Shown here: in pieces, positions 6,996-14,237 of the stretch | Layout: every line of letters begins with the position of its first letter | Position numbering within the stretch: position 1 is the stretch's first letter | Origin: GCA-2401155 sp045047085 | GTDB lineage: Bacteria; Pseudomonadota; Alphaproteobacteria; Rhizobiales; Rhizobiaceae | Direction of reading: 5' to 3' | NCBI GenBank assembly: GCA_045047085.1 | Contig: JASFYT010000016.1 | Span: 1-16,996 of the forward strand | Length of the DNA: 16,996 nt | Made by a program: the position numbers and the translations under genes | The notes under the pieces: model-generated | What the model saw: the letters and a program-made list of their open reading frames with translations, nothing else | Told to the model about the DNA's origin: nothing | The model's database searches: none

Positions 6996-7032
6996 AGCTG
7001 AAGAGTTAAATTCTTTACCGAAAGCCAACGGA

Positions 7033-7278
7033 ATGAAAAATACCACACACAGAGATAAAATGCTCAAGGAACAAAGGCAGGCTCTGCGTGACCTCGACAG
7101 GCTGCAGCATCAGGCCGAAGTGATGGGTGCCTCATCCATGATAAAGGCCGCGAAAGTAATTGGGGCAAAAATTGATGACGATGACCCGATTGAAATATTA
7201 GGTAAACGCATTGGCCGTGCGCTCGGTATCGTGGCTGTAATTGGGCTTACTATTTATTTGGGCGTAACTTATTTCTAG
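7033..7278 (+). CDS. Small single-span membrane protein of unknown function
   Basis: I do not recognise this 81-residue protein. Residues 1-35 are charged and helix-prone (MLKEQRQALRDLDRLQHQAE), with a possible short coiled coil. An acidic DDDD stretch sits at 48-51. Residues 62-81 (RALGIVAVIGLTIYLGVTYF) form one hydrophobic C-terminal helix ending at the stop, so the protein is probably tail-anchored with a cytoplasmic N-terminal part. Codon use looks like that of its neighbours and the reading frame is clean, which supports a real gene. The ribosome binding site before ATG 7033 is weak (ACGGA directly before the start). The pyridoxal kinase gene starts 13 bp after the stop, suggesting one transcript. 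Function is unknown. Confidence 0.65.
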   Translation: MKNTTHRDKMLKEQRQALRDLDRLQHQAEVMGASSMIKAAKVIGAKIDDDDPIEILGKRIGRALGIVAVIGLTIYLGVTYF

Positions 7279-7291
7279 GGATATCAACCGA

Positions 7292-8137
7292 ATGCAGAAA
7301 CAATCTGTTTTGGCGATATCCAGCCATGTTGCTCGTGGAACTGTAGGTAATCGTGCCAGCGTCTTTGCATTGGAAATATTGCAATACCCTGTTTGGTCCG
7401 TGCCGACCGTAATTCTGCCATGGCACCTTGGACATGGAGCTTCTACCTGCATTGTACCGGATGCGAATCAATTTTCTGCATTTTTGCAAGATATCTACAG
7501 AGCAAAGTGGGTTGATGAGATCGGCGGCATTCTCACCGGCTATATGGCCAATGAAGAACAAGTGCATGAAGTGGCAAAGCTAATTTCAGCACTAAAGGAA
7601 AACGCTCCCGAAACCATCTATTTATGCGACCCGGTATTAGGCGATACCGGGGGGCTTTATGTATCAGATGCGACCGCCAATGCGATCAGGGACTATCTCA
7701 TTCCCTTGTGCGACATTGCTACTCCCAACAAATTCGAGCTTGAATTTCTGACGGGCAGGCACTCCCTCAACAATGCCAATGAAGAGACTGAGGCCGCTCG
7801 TTCTTTGGGACCAAAAGAGGTGCTGGTGACTTCTGCCAGTGCTTTCATGAAAAACAACACTGCCAATCTATTGGTGAGTAAAAAATCCGCAATGATGGCC
7901 GAACATCGCCTGATCGAAAATGCTCCGAACGGTACGGGAGACTTGATTGCTGCGGTTTTTCTGGCTCATAAACTATCCGGCCTGACGAATGAGCAAAATC
8001 TGCAGAAAACCAGCGCGTCGGTGTTTGAAGTTCTTGCCAGTGCTGCGAATCGCGGTAGCGACGAGTTAATGCTTGAGACCGATTCAGGCAGTTTAATTCG
8101 CCCTTCTGCAATGATTCAACTGAGAACCCTGATTTAG
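7292..8137 (+). CDS. pdxY: Pyridoxal kinase (PdxY/PdxK type)
   Basis: This cytosolic salvage enzyme phosphorylates pyridoxal (and often pyridoxine/pyridoxamine) with ATP to make pyridoxal 5'-phosphate. At 281 residues it has normal length for this ribokinase-fold family. Visible signatures are SSHVARGTVGNRA near the N-terminus (vitamer binding), CDPVLGD at 112-118, TPNKFELEFLTG at 144-155 (ATP-site region), and the anion-hole motif GTGD at 214-217 with catalytic Asp217. ATG 7292 has a GGGAT sequence about 10 bases upstream. It lies 13 bp after the small membrane protein gene. It converges on the dehydrogenase gene with only 22 bp between stops. PdxY and PdxK cannot be separated with certainty by eye; the chosen symbol reflects the usual alphaproteobacterial naming. 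Confidence 0.9.
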   Translation: MQKQSVLAISSHVARGTVGNRASVFALEILQYPVWSVPTVILPWHLGHGASTCIVPDANQFSAFLQDIYRAKWVDEIGGILTGYMANEEQVHEVAKLISALKENAPETIYLCDPVLGDTGGLYVSDATANAIRDYLIPLCDIATPNKFELEFLTGRHSLNNANEETEAARSLGPKEVLVTSASAFMKNNTANLLVSKKSAMMAEHRLIENAPNGTGDLIAAVFLAHKLSGLTNEQNLQKTSASVFEVLASAANRGSDELMLETDSGSLIRPSAMIQLRTLI

Positions 8138-8159
8138 TGATCCAGTGAGAACAATTAAA

Positions 8160-10709
8160 TTAACTGCGCATCTTTGAACCGGATGGATCGAAGGGCGCTT
8201 CGATTGCAATTTTAGCGGCTCGGCGAACACCCAGAATTTCGATCTCAAACAGGCCTTTTTCATCCCGCTCGGCAAGGCTTGTGGGCACATAGGCCTGTGC
8301 CAAGGACATTTCGACAAAATGGCCGTATCCGCCAGAGGTAACCCAACCCACTACGCGCCAGTCACCATCGTGCTGGCTTTCGGGTTTTGGTGTTTCCTTG
8401 CCGAAAGCATCAAAGCGCGGTGCGCCGAATCCGTGGGGCAATTCGAGAGCTGTTGGGCCATCTGTACCTACTTTTGCCCACACGGGTTCATCGCCCATGA
8501 CATCGGCATCATCAGCTTCGATAATGAACGATACACGCCGTAATTTTGGGCCAGCTGCATGCTCAGCCGCTGCTTTTTCGCGCCCGACAAATTTGTTTTT
8601 GGAAAGCTTGATAAAGCGATCTATACTGCTTTCATATGCGCCGTAGATCGGACGCAGTTCGGCAAACCATGTGGGAAAATTTTTCTCTAACCGCATGGAC
8701 AATAGTGCCCGCATGCCGAAATCAATGATGTTGAACTCCTCGCCCGCTTCCTTGATTGCGAAATAAACCTTGCGCTCGTAAGCTGGTTCCATCCAGATTT
8801 CGTAACCCAGATCACCGGTGTATGTAATTCGGTTGACCCGGCATGGCGCGCCACCAACCGCCATCTCACGATAATCCATAAAGCGAAGGCCTTGGTTTGA
8901 TACGTCATCGTCGCATAGCTTTTCGAGTACTTTTCGCGCATTGGGACCAGCTATGGAGAGGCCGGCCATGGTTTGGTCGAAGCGATGAATTTTGACGCTC
9001 CCATCTTCCGGCAAATATTGCTCAAACCAACGCATGTGATAAATCTGCGCTGCGGACGAACCCCAGATTAAGAAGCGATCTTCTGCTACTTTGGCAATGG
9101 TGAAGTCACCAATTATTTTGCCGGCTTCATTCAACATGGGCGTTAGAACCAATCGCCCAATTTTTGGCATTATATTTGTCATTAAGCCGGATAAATAATT
9201 TTCTGCATTTAGACCTGAGACTTCATATTTGGCAAAATTTGCGATTTCGGTTACGCCGACAGAATTACGCACACCGCGTACCTCATTGCCCACATATTCG
9301 AAATCATTAGAGCGATGGAAGGACAATATATCTTTTGCTTCGCTGTCTTTTGGCGCAAACCAGAGGGGGGTTTCCAAACCCCAGCTATCACCCATGACAG
9401 CGTTGTTGTCTCGTACCATGATATCGTAAAGTGGCGTGGTTTGCTGCGGCCTTGCACCGGGCAATTCCTCATTTGGAAATCGAATGGAGAAGCGGCTTGA
9501 ATAGTTTTCACGCACCTTAGAATTGGTATAGCGCAAAGTGGCCCATTCACCGTAGCGTGCCACATCCATGCCGAATACATCATACCCCGGATCGCCATGC
9601 ACCATCCAGTTGGAGAGAGCGAGACCAACCCCTCCACCTTGGGAAAACCCAGCCATGACCGCGCAGGCTGACCAGAAATTGGTTAGTCCCCGCACGGGGC
9701 CAACCAGAGGATTGCCATCGGGCGCGAAGGTAAAAGGACCGTTGATGATTTGTTTGATACCAGCATTTTCCAGTGCCGGGAAATGCTTAAAACCAACCTC
9801 CAGCGAAGGTGAGATGCGATCGATATCAGGCTGCAATAACTCGTGGCCAAAATCCCATGGGGTATTATTTGGCGACCATGGTTTGCAGGCTTTTTCGTAA
9901 GTACCGAGAAGGATGCCGTTTCGCTCCTGGCGAGTATAAATTTCGCCCTTGAAATCAATCACCCCTACCAGTTCGCGACCGCTGGATTGGTTATATTCCA
10001 TCACCTCCGGCATATCTTCGGTGAGCAAATACATGTGCTCCATCGCCAAAACCGGTAATTCCAGACCAACCATGCGCCCGACCTCTCGGGCCCACAGACC
10101 GCCTGCATTGACCACGTGCTCGGCTTTGACTGTGCCGTTCTCGGTAATCACATTCCAAAGTCCATCAGAATCCTGCGTGATCTCAACCACACGGTTGCGA
10201 AGCTCGATGGACGCGCCAAGTTTCCTTGCGGCCTTTGCATAAGCGTGGGTTGTTCCTGATGGATCGAGATGACCTTCCACCGGATCCCACATGGCACCAA
10301 CGAAGTTGGTTTCGTCCATCAACGGGAACATTTCCTTTGCTTCTGATGGGGTAATCAGCTCGGTTTCCATGCCAAGGCAGCGACCTTTAGCATGGGCAAG
10401 GCGTAAAAAATCCATACGCTCGGGGCTATCGGCCATCATCACGCCACCAGTCAGATGCAGACCGCAGGACTGGCCGGAGATTTCTTCAAGTTCTTTATAA
10501 AGGGAGACCGTATAGGCTTGCAGCTTAGCTACATTGGGGTCCCCATTGAGGGTGTGAAAGCCTCCAGCAGCATGCCAAGAGGAACCCGACGTTAATTCTG
10601 AGCGCTCAATCAGCAACACATCTGCCCACCCAGCTTTAGCCAGATGAAACAGTACCGAGCATCCAACAACACCGCCGCCGATCACGACCGCTTTTACATG
10701 GGATTTCAT
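8160..10709 (-). CDS. Dimethylglycine/sarcosine dehydrogenase-type flavoprotein (DAO + GcvT domains)
   Basis: This enzyme of 849 residues oxidatively demethylates an N-methylated glycine, passing the methyl to tetrahydrofolate as a one-carbon unit. Domain order: FAD-binding DAO domain (about 1-365) with the dinucleotide motif VIGGGVVGCS at 9-18 and SSWHAAGG, whose His46 matches the covalent flavin-binding His of mammalian dimethylglycine and sarcosine dehydrogenases; a linker domain (about 370-430); a GcvT-like folate domain (about 430-730) with YTGDLGYEI near 630; and a GcvT C-terminal barrel (about 740-840) with VGWVTSGGYGHF. Dimethylglycine and sarcosine dehydrogenases share this layout, so the exact substrate is open. 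It is the second gene of an operon with the hydroxypyruvate-isomerase-like gene, 77 bp away. A hairpin lies just before its ATG. Confidence 0.9.
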   Translation of the reverse strand: MKSHVKAVVIGGGVVGCSVLFHLAKAGWADVLLIERSELTSGSSWHAAGGFHTLNGDPNVAKLQAYTVSLYKELEEISGQSCGLHLTGGVMMADSPERMDFLRLAHAKGRCLGMETELITPSEAKEMFPLMDETNFVGAMWDPVEGHLDPSGTTHAYAKAARKLGASIELRNRVVEITQDSDGLWNVITENGTVKAEHVVNAGGLWAREVGRMVGLELPVLAMEHMYLLTEDMPEVMEYNQSSGRELVGVIDFKGEIYTRQERNGILLGTYEKACKPWSPNNTPWDFGHELLQPDIDRISPSLEVGFKHFPALENAGIKQIINGPFTFAPDGNPLVGPVRGLTNFWSACAVMAGFSQGGGVGLALSNWMVHGDPGYDVFGMDVARYGEWATLRYTNSKVRENYSSRFSIRFPNEELPGARPQQTTPLYDIMVRDNNAVMGDSWGLETPLWFAPKDSEAKDILSFHRSNDFEYVGNEVRGVRNSVGVTEIANFAKYEVSGLNAENYLSGLMTNIMPKIGRLVLTPMLNEAGKIIGDFTIAKVAEDRFLIWGSSAAQIYHMRWFEQYLPEDGSVKIHRFDQTMAGLSIAGPNARKVLEKLCDDDVSNQGLRFMDYREMAVGGAPCRVNRITYTGDLGYEIWMEPAYERKVYFAIKEAGEEFNIIDFGMRALLSMRLEKNFPTWFAELRPIYGAYESSIDRFIKLSKNKFVGREKAAAEHAAGPKLRRVSFIIEADDADVMGDEPVWAKVGTDGPTALELPHGFGAPRFDAFGKETPKPESQHDGDWRVVGWVTSGGYGHFVEMSLAQAYVPTSLAERDEKGLFEIEILGVRRAAKIAIEAPFDPSGSKMRS

Positions 10710-10719
10710 TTCACAACTC

Positions 10720-10739
10720 GCTTCTGATCAAACAGAAGC
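10720..10739 (-). promoter_or_regulatory. Perfect 7-bp inverted repeat just before the dehydrogenase start
   Basis: GCTTCTG (10720-10726) and CAGAAGC (10733-10739) are perfect inverted repeats around a 6-base loop, ending 10 bases before the ATG of the dehydrogenase on the - strand. As RNA, the stem would include the AGAAGC bases next to the start, close to where a ribosome would bind. It could be an attenuator, a processing or stabilising hairpin, or an operator. Confidence 0.45.
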
Positions 10740-10746
10740 AAACCCT

Positions 10747-10756
10747 AAACCGGTTT
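10747..10756. repeat. Perfect 10-bp palindrome AAACCGGTTT
   Basis: It lies in the 77-bp spacer between the hydroxypyruvate-isomerase-like and dehydrogenase genes, 7 bases from the hairpin at 10720-10739. It could be a dimer-binding site; no regulator is encoded in the window. Confidence 0.35.
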
Positions 10757-10786
10757 TCGCGTGGCTGTCACTATATATTTACGACC

Positions 10787-11551
10787 TTATTTGCGCATAT
10801 CGGCAAGCCAGCCGAGACCTTCTTCAGTTGAGCTACGCGGCGCATATTCTGCACCGAAGAAGCCATCATAACCCAGAGCTTCCAACTCCCTTAAGACGAT
10901 TGGATAATTTACATCTCCATGATCAGGTTCAGAGCGATCTGGTACTGCTGCAAACTGAACGTGTCCGATCATTGGCTCATGCTTTTTATAGAGCCCAACG
11001 ACATCCCCATGGATCAGCGATATGTGATAACAATCAAACATAATTTTTAGATTATCGACACCAATCTCTTCAAGGATTGAAACAGCCAGATCGATGGAAT
11101 TCATAAAATAGCCGGGAACGTCTTTTGGGTTTATCGGTTCAATCAAAATTGTAATGCCATATCCTGCAGCTTTTCCTGCAGCGTAAATTAGTTGACTAAC
11201 AAATGTGCCATATGCCTCATCGCCTGATGCTATACCTGCCATGACATGAATGTTTTTACAGCCAATATTTGACGCGTATTCAATTGCCTGATCGATGTTT
11301 CTGCGGGCTTCTTCATCCTTGCCGAGGACTGCGGAAAGCCCAACAGCCCCGGTACCCTCAGGATCTTTGAGCGTATTAAGACCCACCATACCCATGCCGG
11401 TTTCTTCCATTGCTGCTTTGGTATCTTGCCACGGCGTATCATAGGGAAAATGGCATTCGACTGCATCGAAACCTGCCTTGGCTGCCAGCCGAATTTGCTC
11501 GGGAAGAGGTTGTTCTTTCCATAGGAAGCCAAGATTTGCAGAAAATTTCAT
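10787..11551 (-). CDS. hyi: Hydroxypyruvate isomerase-like TIM-barrel enzyme
   Basis: The 254-residue product belongs to the xylose-isomerase-like TIM-barrel superfamily, hydroxypyruvate isomerase branch, which interconverts hydroxypyruvate and tartronate semialdehyde. Family marks are the MKFSANLGFLW start, LNTLKDPEGTGAVGLSAVLG, the metal/catalytic Glu138 in LIEPINPKDVPGYFMNS, Asp173 in MFDCYH, Gln199, and Glu235 in FGAEYAP. Start ATG 11551 has GGGA about 9 bases upstream. It is the first gene of the - strand operon with the dehydrogenase, and divergent from the ABC transporter. No glyoxylate carboligase or tartronate semialdehyde reductase is seen, so its role here could be different from the usual glyoxylate route, for example on another keto or sugar-like metabolite. 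Family is well supported; exact reaction is moderately sure. Confidence 0.82.
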   Translation of the reverse strand: MKFSANLGFLWKEQPLPEQIRLAAKAGFDAVECHFPYDTPWQDTKAAMEETGMGMVGLNTLKDPEGTGAVGLSAVLGKDEEARRNIDQAIEYASNIGCKNIHVMAGIASGDEAYGTFVSQLIYAAGKAAGYGITILIEPINPKDVPGYFMNSIDLAVSILEEIGVDNLKIMFDCYHISLIHGDVVGLYKKHEPMIGHVQFAAVPDRSEPDHGDVNYPIVLRELEALGYDGFFGAEYAPRSSTEEGLGWLADMRK

Positions 11552-11567
11552 ATCTAATTCCCGATTG

Positions 11568-11582
11568 GTAAAAAATTTTTAC
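11568..11582. promoter_or_regulatory. AT-rich palindrome upstream of the hydroxypyruvate-isomerase-like gene
   Basis: GTAAAAAATTTTTAC has 7-bp arms around one central base, 16 bases before the ATG of the - strand gene. It is a possible operator or bent-DNA site. Confidence 0.35.
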
Positions 11583-11602
11583 ACATTAAGCAAATATTGC
11601 TG

Positions 11603-11662
11603 ACTGGTGGAAGGTTAAAATAGCGATGCGAGAGCGTTTAATGACCTCAGATATTCACCAGT
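11603..11662. promoter_or_regulatory. Spaced inverted repeat ACTGGTG...CACCAGT in the divergent promoter region
   Basis: ACTGGTG (11603-11609) and CACCAGT (11656-11662) are perfect 7-bp inverted copies 46 bp apart, centred in the 158-bp region between the two divergent operons. Two half-sites in this arrangement could serve a shared regulator. Chance occurrence is not excluded. Confidence 0.35.
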
Positions 11663-11694
11663 TGCTTTTTCGCGGCCCAATCTATAGAAATTGG
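11662..11694 (+). promoter_or_regulatory. Candidate promoter with overlapping CCAAT-N8-ATTGG repeat before the ABC operon
   Basis: TTGCTT (11662-11667) and TATAGA (11683-11688) resemble -35 and -10 elements, though the 15-base spacing is short. The inverted repeat CCAAT (11677-11681) / ATTGG (11690-11694) brackets the -10, as an operator would. Transcription would start near 11695, about 15 bases before the first gene. Confidence 0.28.
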
Positions 11695-11709
11695 TGTTAA
11701 AAAATTGGG

Positions 11710-12510
11710 ATGGTTGGCGTGATTGAAGTAGAAGATGTATCCAAGCATTTTGGCGGGGTACGGGCGGTGGATAATACCAGTTTGAGTATTGCCAAAGGTA
11801 CCATTACGGGACTGATCGGGCCAAACGGTGCTGGTAAAACCACGCTTTTTAATATCATTGCCGGGCTTTTTGCACCCACTTCGGGACATATTTTTCTCGA
11901 TGGTGAGGATGTTTCCGGCCTCAAACCTCATGAACTATTTGCAAAAGGTCTGCTGCGCACGTTTCAGATTGCGCACGAATTTTCCACCATGACCGTACGG
12001 GAAAATTTGATGATGGTGCCCGACGGGCAGGTGGGGGAGAGCCTGCTTAACACGTGGATTAATCGAAAAGCGATCCGCGAGCAGGAAGCCCAAATTTCTG
12101 AAAAAGCAGAGGACGTAATCAAATTTCTGAAGATCTCCCATCTGGCCGATGAACAGGCAGGCAACCTTTCCGGAGGGCAGAAAAAACTGCTGGAACTTGG
12201 TCGGACCATGATGGTGGATGCCAAAGTGGTGCTGCTTGATGAGGTTGGTGCCGGCGTTAACCGGACGCTACTTAGAGAAATTGGCGATGCGATTGTGCGC
12301 CTCAATCAGGAACGCGGCTATACATTTTGCATGATCGAACACGATATGGATTTTATCGGGCGACTTTGTGATCCGGTGATTGTGATGGCGCAGGGGAGTG
12401 TTCTCGCAAAAGGTACTGCCGAGGAAGTACGCAATAATGAAGAGGTGATTGAAGCCTATCTCGGCCATGGTCTTAAAAACAACCCGGGCAAACCGGAAGG
12501 TACGTCATGA
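11710..12510 (+). CDS. HAAT-type ABC transporter ATP-binding protein (LivG-like)
   Basis: This is one of two cytoplasmic ATPases that power a branched-chain-amino-acid-type (HAAT) importer. It has 266 residues, with Walker A GPNGAGKTT (37-45), signature LSGGQ (153-157), Walker B VVLLDE (173-178) and switch His211 in EHD. The longer insertion between Walker A and the signature and the late AKGTAEEVRNNEEVIEAYLG tail mark the LivG branch. The residue after the catalytic Glu178 is Val where most ABC ATPases have Pro. ATG 11710 lacks a clear ribosome binding site; GTG 11719, preceded by GGGATGG, is an alternative start. Its stop overlaps the next ATG (ATGA). It is the first gene of the five-gene operon. 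The liv symbol is not used because the substrate is probably not leucine. Confidence 0.92.
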   Translation: MVGVIEVEDVSKHFGGVRAVDNTSLSIAKGTITGLIGPNGAGKTTLFNIIAGLFAPTSGHIFLDGEDVSGLKPHELFAKGLLRTFQIAHEFSTMTVRENLMMVPDGQVGESLLNTWINRKAIREQEAQISEKAEDVIKFLKISHLADEQAGNLSGGQKKLLELGRTMMVDAKVVLLDEVGAGVNRTLLREIGDAIVRLNQERGYTFCMIEHDMDFIGRLCDPVIVMAQGSVLAKGTAEEVRNNEEVIEAYLGHGLKNNPGKPEGTS

Positions 12511-13211
12511 GTTTTCTTATTGGCGAAAACCTGATTGGTGGCTATGGCGGCGCAGACATTTTGCGAGGTTGTACTGTTGGTGTCGAAAAAGGTGAAATTG
12601 CCGTGATTGTTGGCCCGAACGGAGCTGGAAAATCCACCGCGATGAAGGCCTTGCTCGGTATGCTTGATATTCGTGAGGGCACTGTTACTCTGGATGGCGA
12701 GGATATATCCAACCTTTCTCCGCAGGGTCGTGTTGCCAAGGGCATGGCCTTTGTGCCGCAAACCGACAACGTGTTTGTGACCATGACGGTGGAAGAAAAT
12801 CTGGAGATGGGCGCTTTTCTTCGCGAAGACAATATTTCAGAAACGCTGGCTCAAATATATGAATTGTTCCCCGCGTTAAAAGAAAAACGTTTTCAGAACG
12901 CCGGGGAATTATCGGGCGGCCAGCGCCAGCAAGTGGCTGTGGGTAGGGCAATGATGACTCAACCCAGCGTTTTGATGCTGGATGAACCCACCGCCGGGGT
13001 TTCCCCTATTGTGATGGATGAATTGTTCGACCGGATCATCGAAGTGCGCAATACGGGCGTGGCAGTTTTGATGGTGGAGCAAAATGCCCGACAGGCATTA
13101 GCCATTGCCGATAAGGGCTATGTACTGGTTTCCGGTGAAAACAGTCGCACAGGGACCGGCAAAGAATTGCTTGCCAATCCTGAAGTGCGCAAATCGTTTT
13201 TGGGAGGGTAA
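12507..13211 (+). CDS. HAAT-type ABC transporter ATP-binding protein (LivF-like)
   Basis: This is the second ATPase of the importer, 234 residues, the usual LivF length. Walker A is GPNGAGKST (36-44), the signature LSGGQRQQ starts at 135, and Walker B VLMLDEP (155-161) has Asp159 and Glu160. It is followed by TAGVSP and the switch region MVEQNARQAL, where Gln takes the place of the usual His (EQN), as is normal in LivF proteins. GGAAGG lies about 6 bases before ATG 12507, which overlaps the stop of the first ATPase by four bases, so the two are translationally coupled. It probably pairs with the LivG-like subunit as a heterodimer beneath the two permeases. Confidence 0.93.
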   Translation: MSFLIGENLIGGYGGADILRGCTVGVEKGEIAVIVGPNGAGKSTAMKALLGMLDIREGTVTLDGEDISNLSPQGRVAKGMAFVPQTDNVFVTMTVEENLEMGAFLREDNISETLAQIYELFPALKEKRFQNAGELSGGQRQQVAVGRAMMTQPSVLMLDEPTAGVSPIVMDELFDRIIEVRNTGVAVLMVEQNARQALAIADKGYVLVSGENSRTGTGKELLANPEVRKSFLGG

Positions 13212-13214
13212 TCC

Positions 13215-14237
13215 ATGGATTATTTTACAGATATCCTCAATGTCATCGTGTTGTTCACAAATTTTGTTTTGTTACCGGGCATGGTTTACGGTTCACAACT
13301 GGCGTTGGGTGCGCTGGGAGTGACGATGGTATTTGCAATTTTGCGCTTTTCTAACATTGCTTATGGGGAAACCATGGCATTCGGTGCCATGGTCACGATT
13401 TTGGTTACCTGGTGGCTGCAATCCCTCGGCGTTTCGCTGGGGCCATTGCCTACAGCTTTGCTTGCCTTGCCATTTGGTATTTTGGTGACCGCGGCATTTT
13501 GTTTGCTGACCGATAAGATGGTCTACCAATACTATCGCAAGACCAAAGTTCACGGCATCACCTTGCTGATGGCATCGGTGGGTGTGATGTTTATTATGAA
13601 CGGTCTTGTACGCTTTATAATCGGGCCGGATGATCAACGCTTTGCAGATGGTGCTCGCTTTATCCTCAAAGCAAGAGAGTTCAAAAAAATGACCGGGCTG
13701 GATGAAGGTCTGGCGATCAAGACTTCTCAGGTTCTAACCGTGGTCGTGGTGGTGGTATTGGTGGCGTTGGTATTCTGGTTCTTGCAGAAAACCAAAATCG
13801 GTAAATCCATGCGGGCCTATTCAGATAATGAAGATCTGGCGTTGTTGTCGGGCGTTGACCCGGAAAAAGTTGTCCGGGTCACTTGGATACTTACTGCAGC
13901 GCTCGCTACTATTGCTGGTGTCCTCTACGGGCTGGATAAAAGCTTCAAACCCTTCATTTATTTCCAGCTGCTTCTGCCCATTTATGCAGCGGCGATCGTC
14001 GGTGGGTTGGGTAAACCCATTGGGGCAATTGTCGGCGGCTTCATCATCGCTTTTTCAGAAGCTTTCATCACTTATGCCTATAAAAAATTCCTGATCTATC
14101 TGGTGCCCGAAAGCTGGGCGCCTGAAAGTTTGATGCAGTTCCTTTCTACGGATTACAAATTTGCCGTGTCCTTTATCATCCTTGTGCTGGTTCTGTTGAT
14201 AAGGCCGACCGGAATATTCAGGGGGAAAATCGTATGA
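13215..14237 (+). CDS. HAAT-type ABC transporter permease (LivH-like)
   Basis: This inner-membrane permease subunit of 340 residues has about eight hydrophobic helices. GSQLALGALGVTMVFAILRFSNIAYGE near the N-terminus and the cytoplasmic loop SDNEDLALLSGVDPEKV (about 202-218), which docks onto the ATPases, are typical of LivH-type proteins. GLGKPIGAIVGGFIIAFSEA follows in the C-terminal half. E. coli LivH has about 308 residues; the extra length lies mainly in the hydrophilic stretch about 135-170 (GPDDQRFADGARFILKAREFKKMTGLDEG), likely on the periplasmic side. GGGAGG sits about 7 bases before ATG 13215, 3 bp after the previous stop. Its stop overlaps the next gene (ATGA). Confidence 0.92.
   Translation: MDYFTDILNVIVLFTNFVLLPGMVYGSQLALGALGVTMVFAILRFSNIAYGETMAFGAMVTILVTWWLQSLGVSLGPLPTALLALPFGILVTAAFCLLTDKMVYQYYRKTKVHGITLLMASVGVMFIMNGLVRFIIGPDDQRFADGARFILKAREFKKMTGLDEGLAIKTSQVLTVVVVVVLVALVFWFLQKTKIGKSMRAYSDNEDLALLSGVDPEKVVRVTWILTAALATIAGVLYGLDKSFKPFIYFQLLLPIYAAAIVGGLGKPIGAIVGGFIIAFSEAFITYAYKKFLIYLVPESWAPESLMQFLSTDYKFAVSFIILVLVLLIRPTGIFRGKIV

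Larger units (their letters stand above)
6443..7032. other. AT-rich intergenic region of 590 bp
   Basis: This is the longest stretch here without a recognisable gene. It is more AT-rich than its surroundings, with runs such as TTTTTTCTGGTTTTTTTC around 6713-6730. It must contain the promoter of the - strand MFS gene and that of the + strand small protein gene at 7033. Visible structures are the palindrome CTCTAGAG (6521-6528), a bulged 9-bp stem (6738-6764), and short inverted repeats at 6872-6889 and 6912-6927. No tRNA, riboswitch consensus or long ORF was seen; short ORFs lack ribosome binding sites. A small RNA is possible but unproven. Confidence 0.6.

Noticed and set aside
9251..9637. 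A 128-residue - strand frame inside the dehydrogenase gene
   Set aside because: It overlaps the strongly supported dehydrogenase in another frame and has no family features.
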